From NCBI GenBank assembly GCA_021162845.1, contig JAGGXX010000033.1, forward strand, positions 1-37,843: a stretch of DNA of 37,843 bases. The letters are read 5' to 3'. Source of the DNA: Thermoprotei archaeon. GTDB lineage: Archaea; Thermoproteota; Thermoprotei; QMSL01; B3-G16. This document shows positions 30,891 to 37,843 of the stretch, one piece after another (the first letter of the stretch is position 1; each line of letters opens with the position of its first letter). Below the pieces are notes generated by a model. It did not search any database, was not told the origin of the DNA, and was given only the letters and a program-made list of their open reading frames with translations. The position numbers and the translations under genes were made by a program.

Positions 30891-31577
30891 ATCTTCCATG
30901 AACGCCATAATTCTAAGTTCCTTGTCTATTTCCTCGTCGTTTATTGTGATCGACATACCCTCGTAACCCTGTTTCACTTTTCCTTCTATTCTACCCGCGA
31001 GCGTTACTACGTATTGAGAGGGAAGCCTCAGCTCGAGTTTAACTATTTCCTCAGGCTCCTCATATATCAGGAAGTAGAGCTCCCCGTATCCCCTTACACC
31101 CCAATGCCTTAAGATGCCGCCTGAGTAGTCTCTGAGGCTTATGATCTCTGGTATAGGCCCTATTATCACCCTGTGTTCCTCTAAACCGTGGAAGTTAAAG
31201 GCATAACTGACGGTAATGGTTTTCTCCATAGCACTTCTCCTCTGCTTTAACTCCTTCGCGATATATGAGGCATAATGATATAATGGAATCCCCTCAGCGT
31301 TCATAGAGGCACTGTATATGTACCTACCTTCCCTTCGTGACCCCCTCCTTTGCGGTTCCAGTATCCATATATATTCATCTTCACTAATCAGAGAGGGCCT
31401 AGGATTGAAGTTCGATAATATCAAGTTGCTCATGAGCTTACATCTAAGCTCGATGGGTGGGGGCCTCTCCTGGGCTTCCACTTCATAGACTAAGGATAGC
31501 CTCCTAGGCCTGAACTCTCTATATGCATCACCCTCAAGGAAACATTTAATAGCCCGCAACCTATAATCCCCTTTCAC
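30879..31577 (-). CDS. Unknown protein, 232 residues
   Basis: I do not recognise this family. It is soluble in appearance, with no signal peptide or membrane helix. The first 50 residues are basic, followed by a segment with SEDEYIWILEPQRRGSRREG. The second half is beta-rich (YAFNFHGLEEHRVIIGPIPE, YGELYFLIYEEPEEIVKLEL, SQYVVTLAGRIEGKV), with many acidic residues at the C-terminus. It sits between a transcription-like zinc ribbon (convergent) and ABCE1 (divergent), so a ribosome or transcription link is conceivable, but nothing in it proves that. Base composition is like that of its neighbours. Confidence 0.6.
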   Translation of the reverse strand: MKGDYRLRAIKCFLEGDAYREFRPRRLSLVYEVEAQERPPPIELRCKLMSNLILSNFNPRPSLISEDEYIWILEPQRRGSRREGRYIYSASMNAEGIPLYHYASYIAKELKQRRSAMEKTITVSYAFNFHGLEEHRVIIGPIPEIISLRDYSGGILRHWGVRGYGELYFLIYEEPEEIVKLELRLPSQYVVTLAGRIEGKVKQGYEGMSITINDEEIDKELRIMAFMEDLLL

Positions 31578-31607
31578 TACTCATATGATCATAGACGAAA
31601 TAATTCT

Positions 31608-31616
31608 AATATATTA
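31608..31616 (+). promoter_or_regulatory. TATA-like box for ABCE1
   Basis: AATATATTA is centred about 30 bases before the ATG at 31642 in the divergent spacer, with no Shine-Dalgarno before the start codon, which suggests a leaderless mRNA. Confidence 0.5.
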
Positions 31617-31641
31617 TTCGTCGCCGTAAGGGGTCTTCCTA

Positions 31642-33429
31642 ATGGTGAGGATCGCCGTAATAGATCGTGATCTATGTAAACCTAAGGAATGCTCACTTGA
31701 GTGCATTCGTTTCTGTCCTCTAGTGAGAACAGGCACTAAGGCCATAGAATTCGATGAAGCCTCCGGGCGTCCCGTAATAAGAGAACAACTGTGCTTGGGA
31801 TGCGGGATATGCATTAAGAAGTGCCCATTTAAGGCCATCAGTATAGTCAATTTACCGGAGGAGCTAGAGCGGTATTGTGTCCACCGTTATGGGCCAAATG
31901 GGTTCAAGCTCTTCCGTCTGCCTACCCCAAAGGAAGGAAAGGTGCTGGGCATAATAGGTCTAAACGGCGTCGGTAAGACTACATCGCTTATGATCTTAAG
32001 CGGAAAACTGCAACCCAATTTAGGCAGACTCGAGGAACCTCCAACATGGGAGGAGATAATCCGCTTCTTTCGCGGCTCTGCGCTTCAAAACTACTTTGAT
32101 GCTCTTTCTAAGGGCAAGCTAAGGGCTGTGCTTAAGCCTCAACACGTGAACTTATTGCCCAAGCTCATTAAAGGCACTGTGGGAAAAGTGCTTGAGGTTG
32201 CTGATGAGCGCGGGCTTGTGGATTATGTAAGAGATCTCCTAGGCTTAGAGGCCTTATGGGATCGTTCTCTTTCGAATTTATCAGGAGGAGAACTACAACG
32301 CTTAGCCATCGCCATCACTTTCTGCAAAGATGCGCATGTATACATGTTCGACGAGCCCTCTAGCTTCCTAGATGTCTATCAGAGACTCAAGGTGGCCCGA
32401 ATTATTCGTGATCTCGCCAAGGAAGGAAAGACAGTGATCGTCGTAGAACATGATTTGGCAATGTTAGATTACGTATCCGATATGGTCTGCGTCATTTACG
32501 GTGAGCCGGGAGTCTATGGCATAGTGTCCCTTCCTCGAGGTGTAGGCCCAGGGATAAACGAATACCTCGACGGCTATCTACCGGGGGAAAACATGCGTAT
32601 ACGGTCTTACAGCATATCCTTCAATCTGCGTCCCTTAGAACGCATGTGGAGTCCCGATGAGGTCTTGCTAACATGGTCTTCGATGAGCAAACGCCTAGGG
32701 GGCTTTCAGCTGATAGTAGAATCGGGTACCGTCCATAAAGGCGAGGTCATAGGCGTCTTAGGCCCAAACGGTATAGGTAAGACGACCTTCATGAGATTAT
32801 TAATAGGTGAGCTCGAACCCGATGAAGGTACACCCCCCGTGACCAGGCTTCTCAGCTTAAGCTATAAGCCCCAGTACATATCAAGTGATGTAGAGGGTAC
32901 GGTTCGGCAGTTCCTCGAGGAGCGAGGTAGCCCTGATGCCTTGAGCTCCTGGTTCAGAAGTGAGGTATTAAGGCCACTAAGGGTTGATAAATTACTAGAT
33001 CGTCGAGTGAGCGAGTTATCAGGTGGAGAGCTTCAAGCGACGTACATAGCGGCATGTCTAGCTAAGACGGCCGATGTCTACCTGATAGACGAACCCATGG
33101 CTTACCTCGACGTAGAACAGAGGCTTGAGGTTTCCAGGATTATACGCCGCCTTACCCAGGAGCGCGAAGTAGCGGCCTTCGTAGTAGAACATGATATCCT
33201 AGCTCATGACTTCGTGGCCGACAGCATAATGATATTTGAAGGTACGCCAGGCTTTAAGGGACATGCCCTCCCGCCCATGAGGCTTAAGGATGGCATGAAC
33301 GTCTTCCTCAAGAACATGGGTATAACTTTCAGGAGGGATAAGCGTAGTGGAAGGCCTCGGGTGAATAAAGAGGACTCTTATCTCGATAGGTATCAGAAGT
33401 CGATAGGAGAGTATTACTTTATCGAATGA
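31642..33429 (+). CDS. Ribosome recycling ATPase ABCE1 (Rli1)
   Basis: The essential archaeal/eukaryotic ATPase that splits terminated ribosomes, 595 residues. Two [4Fe-4S] clusters come first: CKPKECSLECIRFCP (residues 12-26) and CLGCGICIKKCP (about residues 52-63). NBD1: GLNGVGKTTS (about residues 109-118), LSGGELQRLAIA (about residues 213-224), MFDEPSSFLD. NBD2: GPNGIGKTT (about residues 374-382), LSGGELQATYIA (about residues 459-470), LIDEPMAYLD. The hinge segment and both His switches (VVEHDLAM, VVEHDILA) are present. All functional elements are intact and the length is normal. Likely leaderless and constitutively expressed. Confidence 0.96.
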   Translation: MVRIAVIDRDLCKPKECSLECIRFCPLVRTGTKAIEFDEASGRPVIREQLCLGCGICIKKCPFKAISIVNLPEELERYCVHRYGPNGFKLFRLPTPKEGKVLGIIGLNGVGKTTSLMILSGKLQPNLGRLEEPPTWEEIIRFFRGSALQNYFDALSKGKLRAVLKPQHVNLLPKLIKGTVGKVLEVADERGLVDYVRDLLGLEALWDRSLSNLSGGELQRLAIAITFCKDAHVYMFDEPSSFLDVYQRLKVARIIRDLAKEGKTVIVVEHDLAMLDYVSDMVCVIYGEPGVYGIVSLPRGVGPGINEYLDGYLPGENMRIRSYSISFNLRPLERMWSPDEVLLTWSSMSKRLGGFQLIVESGTVHKGEVIGVLGPNGIGKTTFMRLLIGELEPDEGTPPVTRLLSLSYKPQYISSDVEGTVRQFLEERGSPDALSSWFRSEVLRPLRVDKLLDRRVSELSGGELQATYIAACLAKTADVYLIDEPMAYLDVEQRLEVSRIIRRLTQEREVAAFVVEHDILAHDFVADSIMIFEGTPGFKGHALPPMRLKDGMNVFLKNMGITFRRDKRSGRPRVNKEDSYLDRYQKSIGEYYFIE

Positions 33430-33446
33430 ATGTCGGAAGGGTCCGC

Positions 33447-34211
33447 CTAGTAGATCTCCTCTATCCTCTTGGCTCTAGCTTTCCTCAAGAACTTTATGAA
33501 GTGATCTATCCATAGATGCTCAAAGTACGTCTTGTAGTTCTCTACGAGGTCTTTTTCAACGACTTCAACCCCGAGGAAGTGATCACCAGCTCTAGAGAAC
33601 ATCGACACGAAGACCGTTTTCCCATTCACTATTACCATGTTCATTGGTGGTATCACGTGGGCATACCTGACCTCGAAGTTCTCGTTAGGTATTTCTTCCA
33701 CGAATCCTAACTTGGCGTTGAGCAATAGCTTTACCTTTCGGCCTTCCCTTGCCTTTGTCCATACCTCCTGTCTTATCTCCTTGAATACCCACTCGTCAGT
33801 TATTAAAAGCCTTATATCCTCGTTAGCTAGCTCTAGGGATCTTCTTAATGCCATCATGAATCCCCTTCTGCTGAGAAATACGCTTATGCCATCTCTCCTC
33901 TTCTCAGCCGCTTGTTTTAACAAAGCCCTATATCCCTTTTCAAGCTCCTGTATCACTTCCTCTTTCAAAACCCTTAGCATGTATGCGGGCTCCACGACGG
34001 CATAAGTACGGGGCTTACTGCCGCTGATAGTAACCAATCCCTTTTTCAGCAATCCCTCGAGGACCTTATAGATGTGGCTATCAGGAATCCCCGTCCTCTC
34101 CACTATGCCGCGTGCCGTATCCTCGCCCACCTTAAGTAGGGCTAGATAGGCCTTAGATTCGTATGGTGTTAAGCCGAACTTTAACAACGTCTCATATTGT
34201 TTCTCTTCCAT
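33447..34211 (-). CDS. TrmB-family transcription regulator
   Basis: A 254-residue archaeal TrmB regulator. Residues 1-70 form the winged HTH: LLKFGLTPYESKAYLALLK, GIVERTGIPDSHIYKVLEGL, LLKKGLVTISGSKPRTYAV. Residues 75-105 form a coiled coil, and the remaining part is the PLD-like sensor domain (GISVFLSRRGFMMAL, RLLITDEWVFKEIRQEVW). It lacks a clear maltose-binding C-terminal extension, so it is of the short class. It is divergent from FBP aldolase/phosphatase; in Thermococcales related TrmB-like proteins switch between glycolysis and gluconeogenesis, which fits here. A perfect inverted repeat covers its start codon and predicted transcript start, so autoregulation is likely. Confidence 0.87.
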   Translation of the reverse strand: MEEKQYETLLKFGLTPYESKAYLALLKVGEDTARGIVERTGIPDSHIYKVLEGLLKKGLVTISGSKPRTYAVVEPAYMLRVLKEEVIQELEKGYRALLKQAAEKRRDGISVFLSRRGFMMALRRSLELANEDIRLLITDEWVFKEIRQEVWTKAREGRKVKLLLNAKLGFVEEIPNENFEVRYAHVIPPMNMVIVNGKTVFVSMFSRAGDHFLGVEVVEKDLVENYKTYFEHLWIDHFIKFLRKARAKRIEEIY

Positions 34212-34236
34212 TTCTACTACCTCTTAGAGTAGAAAT
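34210..34236. promoter_or_regulatory. Perfect 9-bp inverted repeat, probable TrmB operator
   Basis: ATTTCTACT (34210-34218) and AGTAGAAAT (34228-34236) are perfect inverted copies with a nine-base spacer. The left arm overlaps the TrmB start codon (34209-34211, minus), and the predicted minus-strand transcript start, 26 bases from the TATATA box at 34249, falls inside the spacer. Binding here would block TrmB transcription. As RNA, it would instead form a hairpin near the TrmB mRNA 5' end. Confidence 0.6.
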
Positions 34237-34248
34237 GAGCATAAGGTG

Positions 34249-34254
34249 TATATA
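34249..34254. promoter_or_regulatory. Shared TATATA box between TrmB and FBP aldolase/phosphatase
   Basis: TATATA, readable on both strands, in the 91-base divergent spacer. Leftward it would start TrmB transcripts near 34225, rightward FBP aldolase/phosphatase transcripts near 34277 with GGGGG (34290-34294) as Shine-Dalgarno for the ATG at 34303. AATATATC at 34281-34288 is a second candidate, somewhat close to the ATG. Confidence 0.45.
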
Positions 34255-34302
34255 GGCTCTTTTCTCCTCCTTATTGAGAGAATATATCTGGGGGACTAGT
34301 TA

Positions 34303-35400
34303 ATGAAAGTAACCGTATCCCTAATAAAGGCAGACGTAGGTTCTCTCCCCGGACACCACAGGGTTTACAAAGATCAACTTGAATTGGCTAAGAAGAAGCT
34401 TCACGAGGCAAAGGAAACAGGGCTCTTGATAGACTATCACGTCTTTAACGCGGGAGACGACTTAGAGCTACTCATGACCCATACCAAGGGCGTAAATAAC
34501 CCTGAGATACATAAACTCGCATGGGACACATTCACCGAGGTAACTGAGAAGGTCTCAAAAGCGCTTAAGTTGTATGGCGCTGGACAGGATCTCCTCGTTG
34601 AGGCGTTCTCAGGTAATGTGCGCGGAATGGGACCTGGCGTCGCTGAAATGGAGTTCGAGGAGCGGAAGAGTGAGCCGTTATTAGTCTTCGCCGCCGATAA
34701 AACGGAACCCGGTGCATGGAACCTTCCCCTCTTCAGGATCTTCGCTGATCCGTTTAACACGGCAGGGCTCACGATAGACCCGACCATGCACGATGGCTTC
34801 GACTTCGTGGTTCATGATGTAATGGAAGGCAAAGAAGTCATGGTTCACTGTCCAGCCGAGATGTACGATCTCCTGGCTTTAATAGGAACTGTGAGTAGAT
34901 ACGTGATCTCCCGAGTTTATAGACATAGGGACGGTGAAATAGCTGCAGCCGCCAGCGTAACGAGGCTCAGCTTAATTGCTGGGCGATATGTAGGGAAGGA
35001 CGACCCAGTGCTCATAGTCCGTGCCCAGCACGGCTTTCCGGCAGTAGGCGAGATATTGGAGGCCTTCTCCTTCCCCTATCTAGTGCCGGGCTGGATGCGC
35101 GGTAGCCATAATGGACCCTTAATGCCCGTCCCACTAAAGTACTCCCAGTGCACGCGATTCGATGGTCCGCCTCGTGTAGTAGGGTTAGGCTTCCAGCTAT
35201 GCAACGGCCGCCTAATAGGCCCTGTTGACCTCTTCGATGATCCGGCCTTTGATACCGTCCGGATTAAGGCTGCTGAAATAGCCGAATACATGCGCCGTCA
35301 TGGGCCCTTCATGCCGCATAGACTTGGTCCAGAGGAAATGGAGTACACGACGTTACCGGCGGTCCTTGAGAAGCTCAAGGACAGGTTTAAGGAAGCATAA
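34303..35400 (+). CDS. fbp: Fructose-1,6-bisphosphate aldolase/phosphatase (bifunctional, class V)
   Basis: The ancestral gluconeogenic enzyme that both condenses triose phosphates to fructose-1,6-bisphosphate and dephosphorylates it to fructose-6-phosphate. 365 residues, normal length. Metal-binding residues begin at IKADVGSLPGH (about residues 8-18). NAGDDLELLMTH (about residues 50-61) and GNVRGMGPGVAEMEFEER (about residues 105-122) are typical. The Schiff-base/Tyr loop is PVPLKYSQCTRFDGPPRV. The GSHNGPLMPVP segment supplies phosphate contacts. It is followed 52 bases later by TPI and preceded by divergent TrmB, so this is a glycolysis/gluconeogenesis unit. Confidence 0.95.
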   Translation: MKVTVSLIKADVGSLPGHHRVYKDQLELAKKKLHEAKETGLLIDYHVFNAGDDLELLMTHTKGVNNPEIHKLAWDTFTEVTEKVSKALKLYGAGQDLLVEAFSGNVRGMGPGVAEMEFEERKSEPLLVFAADKTEPGAWNLPLFRIFADPFNTAGLTIDPTMHDGFDFVVHDVMEGKEVMVHCPAEMYDLLALIGTVSRYVISRVYRHRDGEIAAAASVTRLSLIAGRYVGKDDPVLIVRAQHGFPAVGEILEAFSFPYLVPGWMRGSHNGPLMPVPLKYSQCTRFDGPPRVVGLGFQLCNGRLIGPVDLFDDPAFDTVRIKAAEIAEYMRRHGPFMPHRLGPEEMEYTTLPAVLEKLKDRFKEA

Positions 35401-35439
35401 TAGCCTTATATCCTCTATTTTTCTTAATCTCCCCTTTAA

Positions 35440-36150
<711 letters not shown>

Positions 36151-36205
36151 AATACCGGTAGGCTAAAATCCCTCTTTTTACTCTATACCTTTCTTGGGGA
36201 TTACT

Positions 36206-37099
36206 ATGCTCCGCGAGATGCTATTAATGTTCATGCTTACCCTACTGCTAATGGGCTTAGGAGCACTCGTCGGCGCGTTAATGGGCATGCCCCCTCTAGA
36301 TGCCGCCTTTACCGCGCTCCTATTCTCAATTCCCTTAAACTTACTCATGTATTTCCTAAGCGACACTATAGTCCTAGCCATGAGCGGAGCGAAGCCAGTT
36401 TCAGAGGTCGAAGCACCGAGGCTACATAGGATAGTCGAGAAGGTGGCTAGTGAGGCTGGAATCCCCAAGCCGAAGGTGGCCTTAATACCCTCCGATGTAC
36501 CTAATGCCTTTGCCACAGGTCGTGGCCCAGGTCATGCAGTCGTCGCCGTGACGCGTGGTGCCCTAAGCCTCTTAAACGATGATGAACTTGAAGCTGTAAT
36601 AGGCCACGAGGTATCCCACATAAAGCATAGGGACATATTAGTGGCCACAATGGCCGCTGTGCTCGCTAGTGCGATAGGCTGGTTAGCCTACATGGGGCGT
36701 TGGGGTGCCATATTCTCCACCTACAACAGGGACAGCGATAGAGATGAGGGATCAGTTTTAACGTTGATCGCCGTACTAATGCTAGCGATACTGGCCCCGA
36801 TAATAGCGACGATGATACAAATGGCCATATCTCGTGCGAGGGAATATAAGGCAGATGAAGGAAGCGCTCATGTAACCAAGAAACCTCAGGCCCTCATCAG
36901 TGCCCTAAGTAAGATAGAGGACTACGTAAAGATGAGGAGGGGCACTATGAATGCTAATCCCTCGACAAGCATGCTGTGGATAGTAAATCCATTCAGGGGA
37001 TCGACGTTAGTGGAACTATTCTCAACGCACCCACCCACCTGGAAGAGGATAGAAAGGCTGAAGAAGATAGCAAGGGAAATGGGCATATTCATAGACTAA
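36206..37099 (+). CDS. HtpX-like M48 zinc metalloprotease
   Basis: A membrane-anchored zinc protease of the HtpX family that degrades misfolded membrane proteins, 297 residues. Two N-terminal membrane helices (about residues 1-50), the zinc motif [13 protein letters not shown] (HExxH, about residues 131-143), two further membrane helices, and the third ligand Glu in [13 protein letters not shown] (about residues 213-225). The C-terminal [17 protein letters not shown] is the family tail. I start at ATG 36206, with GGGGA six bases upstream; a TTG at 36194 is in frame. It is followed four bases after its stop by a tRNA gene. Confidence 0.92.
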   Translation: MLREMLLMFMLTLLLMGLGALVGALMGMPPLDAAFTALLFSIPLNLLMYFLSDTIVLAMSGAKPVSEVEAPRLHRIVEKVASEAGIPKPKVALIPSDVPNAFATGRGPGHAVVAVTRGALSLLNDDELEAVIGHEVSHIKHRDILVATMAAVLASAIGWLAYMGRWGAIFSTYNRDSDRDEGSVLTLIAVLMLAILAPIIATMIQMAISRAREYKADEGSAHVTKKPQALISALSKIEDYVKMRRGTMNANPSTSMLWIVNPFRGSTLVELFSTHPPTWKRIERLKKIAREMGIFID

Positions 37100-37103
37100 A
37101 CCC

Positions 37104-37181
37104 GGCCCCGTAGCTCAGTACGGATAGAGCGTCGGCCTCCGGAGCCGAAGGTCCCGGGTTCAAATCCCGGCGGGGCCGCCA
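37104..37181 (+). tRNA. tRNA-Arg (anticodon CCG), CCA encoded
   Basis: A full cloverleaf: acceptor GGCCCCG pairs with CGGGGCC (37171-37177), D stem GCTC/GAGC with a ten-base loop, anticodon stem TCGGC/GCCGA with loop CTCCGGA (anticodon CCG, reading the CGG arginine codon), a five-base variable loop, T stem CCGGG/CCCGG with loop TTCAAAT, discriminator G and CCA in the DNA. No intron. It begins only four bases after the htpX stop, so any promoter must lie in the htpX 3' end, or it is processed from a shared transcript. Confidence 0.96.
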
Positions 37182-37506
37182 CACCATGCATAAGTGACCT
37201 TATCTTCATTTTTCCCTATCAGACCTAATGGTCTTATGGTATCATAGAATAAAGTCATGTAGTTTTTAATATGGCCTTTCATACAACTCTAATAGGGCCC
37301 GGAGTGATTGGAGGAGGTCAGAGACCTAATTCACGCCTATGCAGTTAAGCCTGAACATGTGGGGAAGTTCAGGAGGCTATAAAGACCTTACTGAAAAATG
37401 TAGCGTATACTGAAGTGTTGGGCATATTGATAATGACGAAGGCCCCTGTAATTACTATTTATCGGAAGAACATCGCTTTTCTTCAATTTTCTTCGTAATC
37501 CCCTAC
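37182..37506. other. Gene-poor stretch with a possible frame-broken small gene (plus strand)
   Basis: No intact long gene. On the plus strand a TTG at 37308 opens a 24-codon ORF (MEEVRDLIHAYAVKPEHVGK, then FRRL) that ends at 37382. Shifting one base near 37377 continues into KTLLKNVAYTEVLGILI and onward to a stop at 37498. This looks like a gene remnant with one frameshift, but I cannot name it. The rest of the stretch (37214-37300) is AT-rich with nothing recognisable. Confidence 0.35.
37209..37213 (+). terminator. Possible T-run terminator after tRNA-Arg
   Basis: Five consecutive T about 28 bases after the encoded CCA. Archaeal polymerase often stops at such runs. No stem-loop precedes it. 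Confidence 0.35.
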
Positions 37507-37715
37507 TTATCTCCAGCTCAGGATTGGAGGTACGTATTTTTCTGGCATTATGCGTATTGCCTTTGTTGGACGATCGATTACACAAAGTCCACATAACATA
37601 CAATCTTCGGGATATTTGATGTAGGCTTTCTTTGTTTTTCATCCATTCTTATCACATCGCATGGACAGCTCTTGACGCAGGTTCTGGGTGGATTCTTATA
37701 GCCATAACCTATCAC
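37507..37715 (-). pseudogene. Frame-broken ferredoxin subunit remnant
   Basis: Read on the minus strand from GTG 37715: GYGYKNPPRTCVKSCPCDVI then RMDEKQRK. Here one base appears lost (between about 37624 and 37640), and the next frame gives AYIKYPEDCMLCGLCVIDRP, then TKAIRIMPEKY and a stop at 37507. This is a small [4Fe-4S] ferredoxin of the kind paired with fumarate-reductase or APS-reductase-like flavoproteins. Besides the frameshift, the last cluster cysteine (expected in a CxxCxxCxxxCP pattern) is Arg (CGT where TGT would be Cys). Its GTG overlaps the TGA of the upstream fragment (GTGA), showing the two were an operon. Confidence 0.65.
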
Positions 37716-37835
37716 TCCCCTAGGAACCTTACTGGGTACCTTTCTTCATATGGTTTTGTTAGGTCTGGCCACCACTCTATTCAAGAATGCTATTTCATAT
37801 AAGTACTGTGCTTTATTCACATTAATTAATTTATA
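37712..37835 (-). pseudogene. C-terminal remnant of a flavoprotein-type subunit
   Basis: On the minus strand one frame gives NVNKAQYLYEIAFLNRVVA, and after a one-base shift the next frame gives PDLTKPYEERYPVRFLGE and then TGA (37714-37712). The joined tail resembles the C-terminus of a fumarate reductase/succinate dehydrogenase-like flavoprotein, and its stop overlaps the ferredoxin start by four bases. Further upstream (window edge) the frame meets a stop in AT-rich sequence, so the gene body is missing or broken. The family naming is tentative and rests partly on the ferredoxin partner. Confidence 0.4.
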
Positions 37836-37843
37836 TTATACAC

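Noticed and set aside
37104-37181. tRNA-Arg as a proven integration (att) site.
   Set aside because: There is no second copy of its 3' end and no integrase gene in the window, so the idea stays speculative.
37388-37642. An 84-codon minus-strand frame in the end region.
   Set aside because: Its sequence is not protein-like (rich in Arg, Asn, Ser), and it partly runs out of frame over the ferredoxin remnant, which is the better explanation.

Overview
The window is archaeal chromosomal DNA, most like a member of the Thermoproteota/TACK group. The evidence is archaeal-type genes read directly from sequence: ABCE1 (ribosome recycling), the bifunctional FBP aldolase/phosphatase, archaeal triosephosphate isomerase, pantoate kinase, the KEOPS subunit Cgi121, a TAN1-like THUMP protein, a TrmB regulator, an RPA-like OB-fold protein and an Rpb9/TFS-type zinc ribbon. 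TATA-like boxes lie roughly 26-30 bases before several likely transcript starts, and GTG/TTG starts are common. I cannot fix the genus. Most of it is dense, ordinary core genome, with tightly packed and often overlapping genes.

Layout. Bases 1-3545 hold a bacterial-style nucleoside (BMP/Nup type) ABC transporter: one ATPase, truncated by the window edge, and two permeases. Bases 3588-5248 (minus) hold an ECF S component overlapping pantoate kinase, divergent from an AbrB-PhoU regulator. Bases 6339-8693 hold a ROK sugar kinase, a sugar-phosphate isomerase/epimerase-like TIM barrel and an unknown membrane protein. Bases 8824-10045 hold MoaD, MoaE and two further ubiquitin-like proteins ending in Gly-Gly. 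Bases 10050-14622 hold a radical SAM enzyme, a nitroreductase, a creatininase-family hydrolase, a UroD-family protein and an alpha/beta hydrolase.

Bases 14688-16458 form a four-gene overlapping operon: a ParA/MinD-like ATPase with an altered P-loop, a one-pass membrane protein and two small helical proteins. This is the best candidate here for an undescribed system. Bases 16503-20344 form a DNA-repair-flavoured stretch: an OB-fold protein, an AT-rich orphan gene coupled to a divergent uracil-DNA-glycosylase-like gene, an unknown 99-residue protein, a UPF0282 metallo-hydrolase, and a canonical family-4 UDG with a C-terminal PCNA-binding motif. Two very short ORFs follow, one of them a clear zinc ribbon, then an HTH/coiled-coil protein and a complete ECF energising module (T, A, A).

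Bases 23806-30452 are rich in translation and RNA genes: a TGS-domain GTPase, a SpoIIM-like membrane protein, RtcA, NOG1 (frame broken by one base), Cgi121, a THUMP protein, Sua5 and a lone ABC ATPase. Bases 30612-37181 hold the zinc ribbon, an unknown protein, ABCE1, TrmB with a palindrome at its start codon, FBP aldolase/phosphatase, TPI, an HtpX-like protease and tRNA-Arg(CCG). The last 660 bases contain frame-broken remnants of a flavoprotein/ferredoxin operon. They are either decayed genes or poor sequence at a contig end.
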